DNA of 64,000 bases from Siphonodentalium dalli (Eukaryota > Mollusca > Scaphopoda > Gadilida > Siphonodentaliidae), in contig CP136069.1 of NCBI GenBank assembly GCA_032622095.1, positions 8,388,036-8,452,035 on the forward strand. Direction: 5' to 3'. Below are positions 55,442 to 64,000 of the stretch, piece by piece. A model generated the notes under the pieces. It searched no databases. It was not told where the DNA came from and saw nothing but the letters and a program-made list of their open reading frames with translations. How positions within the stretch are numbered: the stretch's first letter is position 1; the number at the start of each line of letters is the position of its first letter. The position numbers and the translations under genes are program-made.

Positions 55442-55928
55442 TTAAAGGTACTCAATCCGATAAAACTCCTCTCTATTACTATTTCAATGGCTTCGGGGGT
55501 CAAAAATATTTGATTCGAGTCGAAGAAGTCACCCATCAAAGCTCAGATTTGTTAGATATCGATTTTAGAAATCTATTATTTTTCATTATCGGGAATACTT
55601 TCTGGCCCAGAACTCAGTCAAAATTACGTTATTATTACCAGTTGATTTTAGAGTTATCCATCCTTGTCTGTTTGAAAGTGTTTTGGTGTACACATCTCGA
55701 GCACGTTATGAAATTGACGGCAATTATTAGTACTCATCTCGAGAATATAACAAATTTCAAAAATCAATATCTAATAACTCTGAGCTTTGTTTGATGGGTT
55801 CCTCGACTCGAATCAAATATGTTTTACCCCCAAAGCCAAAGAAATAGTAATATAGGACCCTCTGATCGGATTGTTGTTGTTGGAATCTGTTGAGATGGGG
55901 GCCCTCTGTTCGGATTGAGTACCTTTAA
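55442..55928. mobile_element. Dispersed element, TTAAAGGTACTCAATCCGA ends (copy 3 of 3)
   Basis: TTAAAGGTACTCAATCCGA to cggattgagtacctttaa; the interior matches the inverse of copy 1 (gggaatactttctggcccag). A 130-codon ORF overlaps it but has no known domain. Confidence 0.75.
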
Positions 55929-56072
55929 TTAATTGTTGAGTGGGCAATGTGGGATGCATGATCCCATAATTGTCATAAAAATATGGAAATAGTGGATTTT
56001 GCATTTCATATTTAACTATCATAGTGGAATAAAACTACTAGTACATGTATAATGATTAATTATGTACCTGAC

Positions 56073-56580
56073 CTGTTTAATGTGGATAATATTTAAAGAT
56101 GTTGGTACCTCTGAACTGGGCCCTGCATAATAAGACATCTAAGCTTAGCCCTGTGATGATATTTAAAGATGTCGGTACCTCTGAGCTGGACCCTGTATAA
56201 TAAGACATCTAAGCTAGCCCTGTGATGATATTTAAAGATGTTGGTACCTCTAAGCTGAGCCCTGTTTAATGTGGATGATATTTAAAGATGTTGGTACCTC
56301 TGAGCTGGACCCTGTATAAAAAGACAGCTAAGCTGAACCCTATTTAATGTGGATGACATTTAAAGATGTCGGTACCTCTGAGCTGAGCCCTGTTTAATGT
56401 GGATGATATTTAAAGATGTTGGTACCTCTGAGCTGGACCTTGTATAAAAAGACAGCTAAGCTGAACCCTATTTAATGTGGATGACATTTAAAGATGTCGG
56501 TACCTCTGAGCTGAGCCCTGTTTAATGTGGATGATATTTAAAGATGTCGGTACCTCTGAGCTGGACCCTGTATAATAAGA
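56073..56580 (+). repeat. Complex tandem repeat of GATATTTAAAGATGTYGGTACC units
   Basis: About eight copies of gatatttaaagatgt[t/c]gg, tacctctgagctg[a/g][g/a]ccctg. Two spacer types alternate (tataataagacatctaagct or tttaatgtggat), giving units of about 49-66 bp and higher-order blocks of about 115 bp. Confidence 0.85.
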
Positions 56581-56749
56581 ATAAACTGAACACTTTACAT
56601 ATTAATGACAAATTTGATTCATAAATTTTCACAAAGTGAAGGTACCAGTAGCTAAATATTTACTTAAGAAATGAAGAGTCGATTGTACACAAAACCATAA
56701 CAAAAGACATTTTAGATTCGCTTGTTGAAAGTAGCATTTAGATGAGTCC

Positions 56750-57225
56750 GTTGCATTCATCCGTACATTGCGTTCACACGAGGTTTGTTGCGTCGTCCGT
56801 ACATTGCGTTCACACGAGGCCATTGCGTTCATCCGTACATTGCATTCACACAAGGCCGTTGCGTTGTCCGTACGTTGTGTTCACATGAGGCCATTGCGTT
56901 CATCCGTACATTGCATTCACACAATCTGATGTCTGAGTTAAACCGTTCACTCAGGTGTATACCCTTCGTTATAACGCATTGCTTCGATTAATAATTGCAG
57001 CTAAATAGTTTGATATTGGAATAAATTCATTATTGCAAATCAATCTATCTGTAATAAATTAATTGTATGATAATTTAAAATCCCAACAATGAATACTTTA
57101 TTCATATAAATAAAAGTTGATTTTCCTTCACCTCGAAGACATCTGCTATCAATTAAAATCAAGAAACATCATGACACATGCCATATAAGGTATGTGTTAT
57201 GCCTTACATTGAGTTGAAAATAGAA
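56750..57225. mobile_element. Second copy (inverse) of the 4374-5003 element, with internal tandem repeats
   Basis: 56755-56935 is a tandem of gcgttcatccgtacattgcg, ttcacacgaggcc units; the following aggtatgtgttatgccttac stretch is inverse to about 4435-4475. Outer boundaries are uncertain. Confidence 0.5.
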
Positions 57226-57229
57226 TCTG

Positions 57230-57477
57230 TGGTTTTTTTTTACCCTGTGCCAATGCATTCTCTTATATATGCGAGTCGACCATAGGTCGCCTCGCATATA
57301 TAAGAGAATGCATTGGCCTAACAATATTTTACAATTTTAATAATTTTTTCTTGTACATGTATTCTTTAACAATTTTATAATTTCACCCATACAGAGCCCC
57401 AGACAAACATGAGCAGACGGCACTCTTCTATATGCTTCTATATATGTGTGGGGCTCCCTGCAGGGTAATGGATGTTA
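57230..57477. mobile_element. Family IId-like element fragment
   Basis: ttttttttaccctgtgccaa, one full hairpin with a CGACCATAGGTCG centre, tttcacccatacagagcccc and ggggctccctgcagggtaat. It lacks the GTGACCC ends. Confidence 0.55.
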
Positions 57478-57932
57478 CAATATAACGGACACATCACAGC
57501 CATCTGAACGCCTTAGTGTTAATATACTGATTGGAATCTCAACGCAATGTATGCAATCAGGGGCGACGGAAGCATCCAAAGCCTACAAAAAGGGCACTTT
57601 TCCGCAAAAAAGGGCATTTTCTCCGCAAACTCGGGAAAATAACCATAAATTCATTGTGGCAAAAATCCCTATTTTAATGGTATTTGTCGGTTTTTATGGC
57701 CGTTTTGTGATAAAATTGACAAAAAATTAATATTCCTTGTGAAATTGGTGGTATTTGGACCAAAAAAGTCACATTTTGCTATAAAAACACGAGATTAAAC
57801 ACACAAAAAAGCATTTTCTGTCTCCAGAAAAAGGGCAAAGGGCTCGCCCCCCCCTTGGTCAACGGCAGGGGGTCAGCTGCCCCCCCCCTCTGCCCCCTCT
57901 TCCGGTGCCCCTGTATGCAATGGACTCAACTG

Positions 57933-58366
57933 CAAGTCTGAGTTTAGTGTGCCTGTCATTTACAGAATGAGGTCCCCAGAGGGTGAATTTATTGATGCTA
58001 TCCCGCATTTTGGGCTATCATCACTAAATTCACCCTCTGTGGACCTCATTCTGCTTAGGCCTCATCTTCTCTGGAAAGCTTTTTTATTATCAAATTTCTA
58101 TAGCAACTTCTTCACATTGATTCTATTTCTTTTTTTAGTTTAGTTTCTCTATATCTCCAAATTGGCAGACGAAACATTGCATAATTGACATTCCCAATGG
58201 ATGTACATCCCAATATTCACCATTTGGGAACTTCAATCTGAGTATGGCTCCCATAGCAGAATAGGCCATGCAGAATGAGGTCCCCAAAAGGTGAATTTAG
58301 TGATCACTAAATTCACCCTCTGGGGACCTCATTCTGCAAATGACAGGCACACTAAACTCAGACTTG
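57933..58366. mobile_element. GAATGAGGTCCCC family (IV), complete long form, CAAGTCTGAG variant
   Basis: CAAGTCTGAGTTTAGTGTGC to its inverse GCACACTAAACTCAGACTTG. Two hairpins, the second shortened to gtgaatttagtgatcactaa. The body matches 5011-5362. Confidence 0.75.
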
Positions 58367-58474
58367 CTCGTCTGAACACTATTAAAATGTACTTCAGTAT
58401 TGACATGTCTCAAAAGTAATATTTGAATCATCATTTTGGCTTTGCTCCAACTGCTCTTTGACACATAATTACTA

Positions 58475-58639
58475 TACAGTAATGCTCTAAATAATCGACC
58501 CCTTAACCACATCAGAATTATGGGTAATTTGTGAGAGCTTTCCGATGAATGGCAACAAGCCATATTTCTGACAAAATCCTGAAAAATTACCGATAATTGT
58601 GCTGTGGTTAAGGGGTCGATTATTTAGAGCATTACTGTA
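58475..58639. mobile_element. Family I palindromic MITE, left arm shortened
   Basis: TACAGTAATGCTCTAAATAA, a jump within the left arm to gagagctttccgatgaatgg, then the full right arm to ttagagcattactgta. Confidence 0.7.
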
Positions 58640-59224
58640 TATGCTGGTAGAGTTTTTTGCATCGTTGTAAATGAAAACATCATATTTGTTGGGTACAGTA
58701 CTTCTAATTTATAATACTTCACATTCTGTCAAGAAAATACAACAATTCAAATATAATTTACAGAAATGAACAACTACAAATATGCACACCATTTCTGACA
58801 TATCAAAGATTTGTATTTATATTTCATGATTCCATGCCTTTATATCTGATGTAATATATATATATGTAATGGCCTTTGTATTTATGTACATTTCCAAGAA
58901 AGACAATTGTATAATATCATATAAACAGTAATATTGAGACAAGATTATATACAGGATGACTGCTTTTTCACCATTCTCTGGAGTGGATTTCATTTGTCGG
59001 ATGGTACCCCTATATGTCTATGAAATGATGTGTTGGATAATGTGTGTATGAAAGGATCATGTTGGATAATGTATACATATAAAATTACATCAGATGGCGG
59101 CCAAATGTGTTTATGAATGATCATGTTGGAAAATGTATACATATAAAATTACATCCACTTAAATTTCAATAGTATTTCGCTGTTGGCTTCCAAAATTTAA
59201 TTGTCATTAAATAAGAAAATTACA

Positions 59225-59621
59225 TTAACCCTTTACCCAACAAAACACCCAAAAACACCCAAATAAAGCTTCAACAGCCTAAAATATCTTCGGTCTGTCT
59301 CAATAACACCATACAAATATGGATATCATTGGAACCGGTTACAGTTATGCCCTGTGCCAATGCATTCTCTTATATATGCGAGTCGACCATAGGACGCCTC
59401 GCATATATAAGAGAATGCATTGGCCTAACAATTTTTTCTTACATTCTTTAACAATTTTATAATTTTTTCTTACATTTTTTAACAATTTTTATAATATTTT
59501 TCTACATTCTTTGACAATTTTATCATTTTTAATATGTTAAGCCAATGCATTCTCCATAGGTCGCCTCGCATATATAAGAGAATGCATTGGCACAGGGCCG
59601 TTCTGTTGGGTAAAGGGTTAA
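59225..59621. mobile_element. TTAA-flanked element, TACCCAACAG subtype (family IIb), complete
   Basis: TTAACCCTTTACCCAACAAA to TTCTGTTGGGTAAAGGGTTAA, with the same aaagcttcaacagcctaaaa body as the copy at 19036. The second hairpin lacks part of its left arm. Confidence 0.75.
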
Positions 59622-59729
59622 ATGACAGTGTGTGCTATTTTAGTTGTTGAGCGTAGGAAGAAAGGAACTTTGTCATAGCAACATGCGACATCATGGCAAC
59701 GTCACTATACATTTCCCAATATTTAACAC

Positions 59730-59925
59730 AATTTAATGACGGGAGTTGCGCTGGTGCAATATTAAAGATCCTGTGCCAGTGCATTCCCTTATATGTGCGA
59801 GTCTACCATAGGGAGCATCACCAAATTTACCCTCTGGGATACTCATTCTGTTTAGGCCTCAACTGATATGGGAGACTTGGGATAAGACTGAAGTTTCCCA
59901 GTTGAAGTTGGTAAAGTTGTAACTA
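59730..59925. mobile_element. Chimera: family IIc left end joined to family IV body
   Basis: tttaatgacgggagttgcgc, tggtgcaatattaaagatcc, a half hairpin to gtctaccatagggagc, then atcaccaaatttaccctctg and the family IV body (cctcaactgatatgggagac). Confidence 0.55.
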
Positions 59926-59981
59926 ATAAAATTTAAAAATGATTTGTTTGGTCGGTAGATTGAAATCAAGGCCCTAATATC

Positions 59982-60169
59982 TACAGTAATGCTCTAATTA
60001 ATCGACTCCTTAAACACAGCAGAATTATGGGTAACTTTTCAGGATTTAGTCGGAAATATGGCTTGTTGGAAAAAATTAGTCGGAAACAAGCCATTTTCCA
60101 ACTAAGTCCTGAAAAGTTACCCATAATTCTGCTGTGGTTAAGGAGTCGATTACTTAGGGTATTACTGTA
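59982..60169. mobile_element. Family I palindromic MITE, centre replaced
   Basis: TACAGTAATGCTCTAATTAA to TTACTTAGGGTATTACTGTA. The central cattcatcggaaagctctc part is missing and the arms meet through ttggaaaaaattagtcgg. A detached end, tttagggcattactgta, follows at about 60197. Confidence 0.7.
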
Positions 60170-60231
60170 TTTAGTAAAGAACGGATTTATGTTTTTTAGG
60201 GCATTACTGTACACATTGATGAGTAATTCCC

Positions 60232-60300
60232 AAAGGAAATGTTCAGATAATAAGTTCACCATATGTTGCTGAACTTAATTAATTGAACATTTCTTTCAAT
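60232..60300. repeat. Small hairpin GGAAATGTTCAGATAATAAG
   Basis: caaaggaaatgttcagataa and aattgaacatttctttcaat; the third copy of the 8999 hairpin type. Confidence 0.6.
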
Positions 60301-60399
60301 GAACAGCAATTACTCTGCACTTGTATTATCAGTTTGTTGTCTGCTCATTTTTTCCAAACACCCCTGCAGATGAATAATAGATCACTCCAATATATACAC

Positions 60400-60472
60400 A
60401 GAATGACACAAGTGTGTTTATGGATGTGTTATATGAAACAGAATGACACAAGTGTGTTTATGGGTGTGTTAT
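60400..60472 (+). repeat. 40-bp minisatellite, part left of the hAT insertion
   Basis: The unit tgtgttatatgacacagaat, gacacaagtgtgtttatggg; it continues at 61575 after the insertion. Confidence 0.85.
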
Positions 60473-61574
60473 TAGAGATGGGCGGTTAACCGTGGAATCA
60501 GTTCGGTTTCGGTTGTCGGGAAAAACCGGAAATGACAACCGTGGTAAGTTGGGAAAACCCGTAGTTTCGGTTGTCACAACTTCCTGTAATCATGGCAGAA
60601 CACGACGAACAAACGAGTCCTGTGTGGAAATATTTTTCAAAGAAAGATAAGAAATCTAAGTGTGCCGCCTGTAATATATGCAGAAAGGAGTTCGCATGGT
60701 GAAATCGCGCGACGAATTAATTACGTTGCTTCCGTGTACACCTATTTTCGCCGCAGTAAACACAACACAAGTCAGTTTATTTCTCATGTTATTTTAATCA
60801 TTAAGGCCGTACAAATACTCTGAAAGGTGAAATTGATAACGAGGATACGATATCAAAAGGTATCAATGATTGTTAACCGCATTCCCTATTAGTTTTTATC
60901 ACTGTTTGGATGTTAAATCATCAAATATATTTGTGCGCCGTTGATTAAAAATGTTATGCCGGAATCGGAGCCGGAATGAATTATACCTTTGTCGGTAAAC
61001 TGTTGAGAAATAGCACTCATTCAGGTGACTTGTATTGGATGCATGTATACTGTATAGTGTGTACAATATTATGTTCCCTAAATATGGTAATAGGCATATA
61101 GCCAGATAATGTGATTGAGAGATTCTAGTCATGTTTTATTTTCATTTTGTTGTTTATTTCAAATTTTATTTTTCAAATCATAACTATACACATATATCTA
61201 GTCACACACATTAGTTTTATGCCAATATAAATGATCATTATATTATTTCACAATTGTGATCATATGGTGCTGAATTGCAGTCATACACAATACACAGACT
61301 CACTTGCATTCTAGCACTGCCACTCGACATGGACATTAACAATATACATGTAATAGTAACAATATGATACATAATTTAATATTATAAAAGGACATGTACC
61401 TCACAAGTTATGGTGATACAATTGGTGTGTTTTCGTTGTAATATGATGAAGCATAATTAGATTTTGTTCACATTAGTAATTTTTATTAATAAAAACCGAA
61501 ACCGAAACCGAGACAACTCTTTTTCCACAACCGAAACCGAAACCGAGGCAAATTTTCACAACCGCCCATCTCTA
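60473..61574 (+). mobile_element. hAT-type transposon remnant with 8-bp target duplication TGTGTTAT
   Basis: TAGAGATGGGCGGTTAACC and aaccgcccatctcta are terminal inverted repeats. TGTGTTAT occurs at 60465-60472 and 61575-61582. Subterminal AACCGAAACCGA repeats lie at both ends in opposite orientation (cggtttcggttgtc at left). The 1102-bp length and the remnant ORF at 60592 point to a deletion derivative of a BED-finger hAT element. Because the flanks are a repeat containing the same 8-mer, the duplication is consistent but not proof. Confidence 0.75.
60592..60702 (+). pseudogene. N-terminal BED-type zinc-finger remnant of a hAT transposase
   Basis: The frame from ATG reads MAEHDEQTSPVWKYFSKKDK, then KSKCAACNICRKEFAW and stop. 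VWKYF followed by KxKCxxCxxCxKEF matches the start of BED fingers (zf-BED), which head many hAT transposases and host ZBED proteins. The second half of the finger (His ligands) and the catalytic DDE/hAT dimerisation regions are missing. A gt follows at ATG|GTGAAA, so it could be a first exon whose successors were deleted. 37 codons only. Confidence 0.55.
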
Positions 61575-61755
61575 TGTGTTATATGACACAGAATGACATG
61601 AGTGTGTTTATGGGTGTGTTATATGACACAGAATGACATGAGTGTGTTTATGGGTGTGTTATACAACACATAATGACACAAGTGTGTTTATGGATGTGTT
61701 ATATGAAACAGAATGACACAAGTGTGTTTATGGGTGTGTTATATGACACAGAGAG
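61575..61755 (+). repeat. 40-bp minisatellite, part right of the hAT insertion
   Basis: About 4.5 copies of tgtgttatatgacacagaat, gacatgagtgtgtttatggg, in the same phase as 60400-60472. Confidence 0.9.
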
Positions 61756-61993
61756 CAATATCGGTAGGATAGAATGAGAGCTTTCACCTCAAGTTCTATC
61801 TTTCTGCAATGGCACAAGTGCCACATCAACAAACCCATTAACGTATGTGTCATTCTGTGTTTATTACACCCGTCCTAGAATCTGTGAATTAAAAAAAAAA
61901 CAGGTTTACAAGGTTTATTCAGGCACACACAGGCTTGTTTTGTTTTGTGCGATGATTTTTTTTTATTTACGTCATGTGAATCTAACAGGAACG

Positions 61994-62210
61994 TACAGTA
62001 ATACCCTAAATAATCGACTCCTTAACTACAGCAGAATAATGGGTAACTTTTCAGGATTTAGTCGGAAATATGGCTTGTTGCCATTCATCGGAAAGCTATC
62101 ACTGAGAGCTTTCCGATGAATGGCAATAAGCCATATTTCCAGCTAAATCCTGAAAAGTTACCCATAATTCTGCTGTGGTTAAGAAGTTGATTATTTAGGG
62201 CATTACTGTA
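61994..62210. mobile_element. Family I palindromic MITE, full length
   Basis: TACAGTAATACCCTAAATAA to TTATTTAGGGCATTACTGTA, arms nearly identical. Confidence 0.75.
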
Positions 62211-62484
62211 TATGGAGCGCGTGTTCCATACAAACAGCAAGAAACTCTAGGAACAAGCATGTAATAAATCGATAGAATGACATTTTTCGACGAGTTTTGT
62301 AAATTCCACTATAAACTAGGGACGAGTTGTAGATTCTATCTATTACATGAACCAAAACCTCGACAAATCATATTTAAATCAACAAATGGGACGCGAAACT
62401 AACATCGGCTTCTATAAGGCATACAATGACGTTTCACGTAACATTGTTTGCCCATGTAATAAATAGTCCCAGATAAATAAATAT

Positions 62485-62598
62485 TTACTGTATACACCCG
62501 TCAGTACACGGGGCGGTCCTCGTGAGTAAGCCCAGTACCCACTTTTTGAGCAAAAACGTGCACGAGCCCCCGGGATTACTGACGGGTGTATACAGTAA
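62485..62598. mobile_element. 114-bp hairpin element, TTACTGTATACACCCGTCAG ends
   Basis: ttactgtatacacccgtcag and ctgacgggtgtatacagtaa are exact inverses. The interior (acacggggcggtcctcgtga, gcacgagcccccggga) is GC-rich. Only one copy seen. Confidence 0.65.
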
Positions 62599-63009
62599 GT
62601 ATTTAATGGCGTAACTTTTCAAACTCTTCATTCATTATAGTTTGTTGGGAAAATATTGGCAGCCATAGTATTTTGAGACATAGTGTACGGACTGTAAGTC
62701 AATGGTCACCTGGAACTATTTCCTATTATTAAACAAACGTTTAATATCACAATTTATAAAATGGGTTTATTGAATGGAATAATGGTAGGATCATGTAATA
62801 AATGAAATTGTTGACATAATCGGGTTTGTATTGTTCAAGGACAGCACAAAATTTTTATGGAACAGTTTGAAATCTTGCTGTATTTCGCAAAAATAAACGG
62901 TTTGGAGTGTGGTAAATACTTTTATAACTGAATGGGAGAATTGATTCAGTAAATAAATGTGAAATGATGAGCAATATGGAAATCACAAGGTTAAACCTTA
63001 TCACCTTAT

Positions 63010-63454
63010 CAAACCGTGAAATAGTGTGGCTGTCATTTGCAGAATGAGGTCCCCAGAGGGTGAATTTAGTAATGCTATCCTGCATGGTGGGCTATCATCA
63101 CCAAATTCACCTGCTGGGAACCTCATTCTGCTGAGTCCTCAACTGCTATGGGAGACCTAGGATCAGATTAAAGTTCTCAATTCCCCAGTTGAAGTTATAT
63201 TCAGCCATTAGTCACCACGATTATTCATTTTATCTTCTGCAAATTAGGGGATATAGAAACTGAACAGAAGAGAAAAAGTAACTAAAAACATTGTTAATTT
63301 GAGACTATAATACTTCCCAGAAGATGAGGCCTAAGTAGAATGAGGTGCCGAGAGGGTGAATTTAGTGATGCTAGCACACTGTGTGGGGTAGCGCCACTAA
63401 TTTCACCCTCTGGGGACCTCATTTTGCAAATGACACACACTATTTCAAGGCTTG
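63010..63454. mobile_element. GAATGAGGTCCCC family (IV), complete long form
   Basis: caaaccgtgaaatagtgtgg to acacactatttcaaggcttg, with two hairpins and the body words agttccc, gttgaagtta and agaagatgaggcctaag. Same layout as 33709-34153. Confidence 0.75.
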
Positions 63455-63548
63455 ACTATTATGCATGTACACAATCATAGATTATCATCAACGTTACGTT
63501 ATATTAGTAAATCACATGAGGAAATTAAACAAAGGGATAAACATGACA

Positions 63549-63762
63549 TACAGTGATGCCCTAAATAATCGACTCCTTAACCACAGCAGAATTATGGCTA
63601 ATATTTCAGGATTTAGTCGGAAATATGGCTTGTTGCCATTCATCGGAAAGCTCTTGCCGAGAGCTTTCCGATGAATGGAAAGAAGCCATATTTCCGACTA
63701 AATTCTGATAAATTACTCATAATTCTGGTGTGGCTAAGGAGTCGATTTAGGGCATTACTGTA
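63549..63762. mobile_element. Family I palindromic MITE, full length
   Basis: TACAGTGATGCCCTAAATAA to ATTTAGGGCATTACTGTA with a few arm mismatches. Confidence 0.75.
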
Positions 63763-63763
63763 C

Positions 63764-63848
63764 AATCAACACTAACATGACAAACAATCAACACTAACAT
63801 GACATACAATCAACACTAACATGACAGACATACAATCAACACTAACAG
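63764..63848 (+). repeat. Short tandem repeat ACAATCAACACTAACATGAC, 4 copies
   Basis: acaatcaacactaacatgac with aca or agacat spacers, directly after the family I element. Confidence 0.8.
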
Positions 63849-64000
63849 TTACACGATTACATTGCAAGATTTTTACGTAGAATTGAAATGCACTCAACTT
63901 ATATGTATTGGAATGTTTCATAATAATATCATTGATTTACAGAGTTAAAGGCCCATTTAATTTTCGATTCACTGATTATTTTTGTTATAGTGCCTTGATA

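Noticed and set aside
55402-55794. 130-codon ORF
   Set aside because: It overlaps the AAAGGTACTCAATCCGA element; the other copies of this element do not keep the frame.

Overview
The window is eukaryotic, intron-rich, AT-rich DNA from an animal, probably a marine invertebrate. A mollusc or other lophotrochozoan is my best guess from general texture (many TACATGTA-type palindromes, dense small foldback elements). Nothing in the sequence fixes the species. There are no bacterial-style operons, no CRISPR array, and no rRNA or tRNA gene that I could recognise.

One protein-coding gene is well supported. Its last seven exons lie on the + strand between 3807 and 25799. All seven have AG acceptors and GT donors, the phases match across every junction, and together they encode the C-terminal 485 residues of a p160/SRC-type nuclear receptor coactivator (NCOA1/2/3 family; taiman in flies). 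The diagnostic feature is the extreme C-terminus, an LLQQLLSE motif before the stop. It is almost the same as the C-terminal LxxLL-type motif of vertebrate SRC-1a, and the preceding exon carries a NLFRNQL block like the NLFPNQL-type block near the SRC C-terminus. The bHLH-PAS and central receptor-interaction regions must lie upstream of the window. The 3'UTR probably runs to an AATAAA at 26558.

The introns are full of repeats. Intron 2 (about 12.1 kb) holds a 27-copy 92-bp array (6405-8858) and a 179-copy 28-bp array (9816-14833) with no net length drift. At three exons (3807-4031, 5805-6024, 18164-18479) the exon 3' end with its splice donor has been copied into the following intron. A decayed copy of the first exon's 5' half sits at about 5600-5748.

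From about 26.6 kb to the end I see no supportable gene. This part is intergenic or a neighbour's intron and consists of unique AT-rich DNA with many non-autonomous elements: 14 copies of a roughly 215-bp TA-flanked palindrome (family I); several TTAA-flanked families with CCC termini (piggyBac-like, family II) that share an inner AATGCATTCTCTTATA hairpin; a GAATGAGGTCCCC foldback family (IV) with about 12 copies; two hAT-type elements with 8-bp target duplications (2270-2623, and 60473-61574 with a BED-finger remnant); and several other inverted-repeat elements and minisatellites. The largest stretch without a recognised feature is 38939-42293, apart from one small hairpin at 40870. Family names I-IV are labels for this window only.
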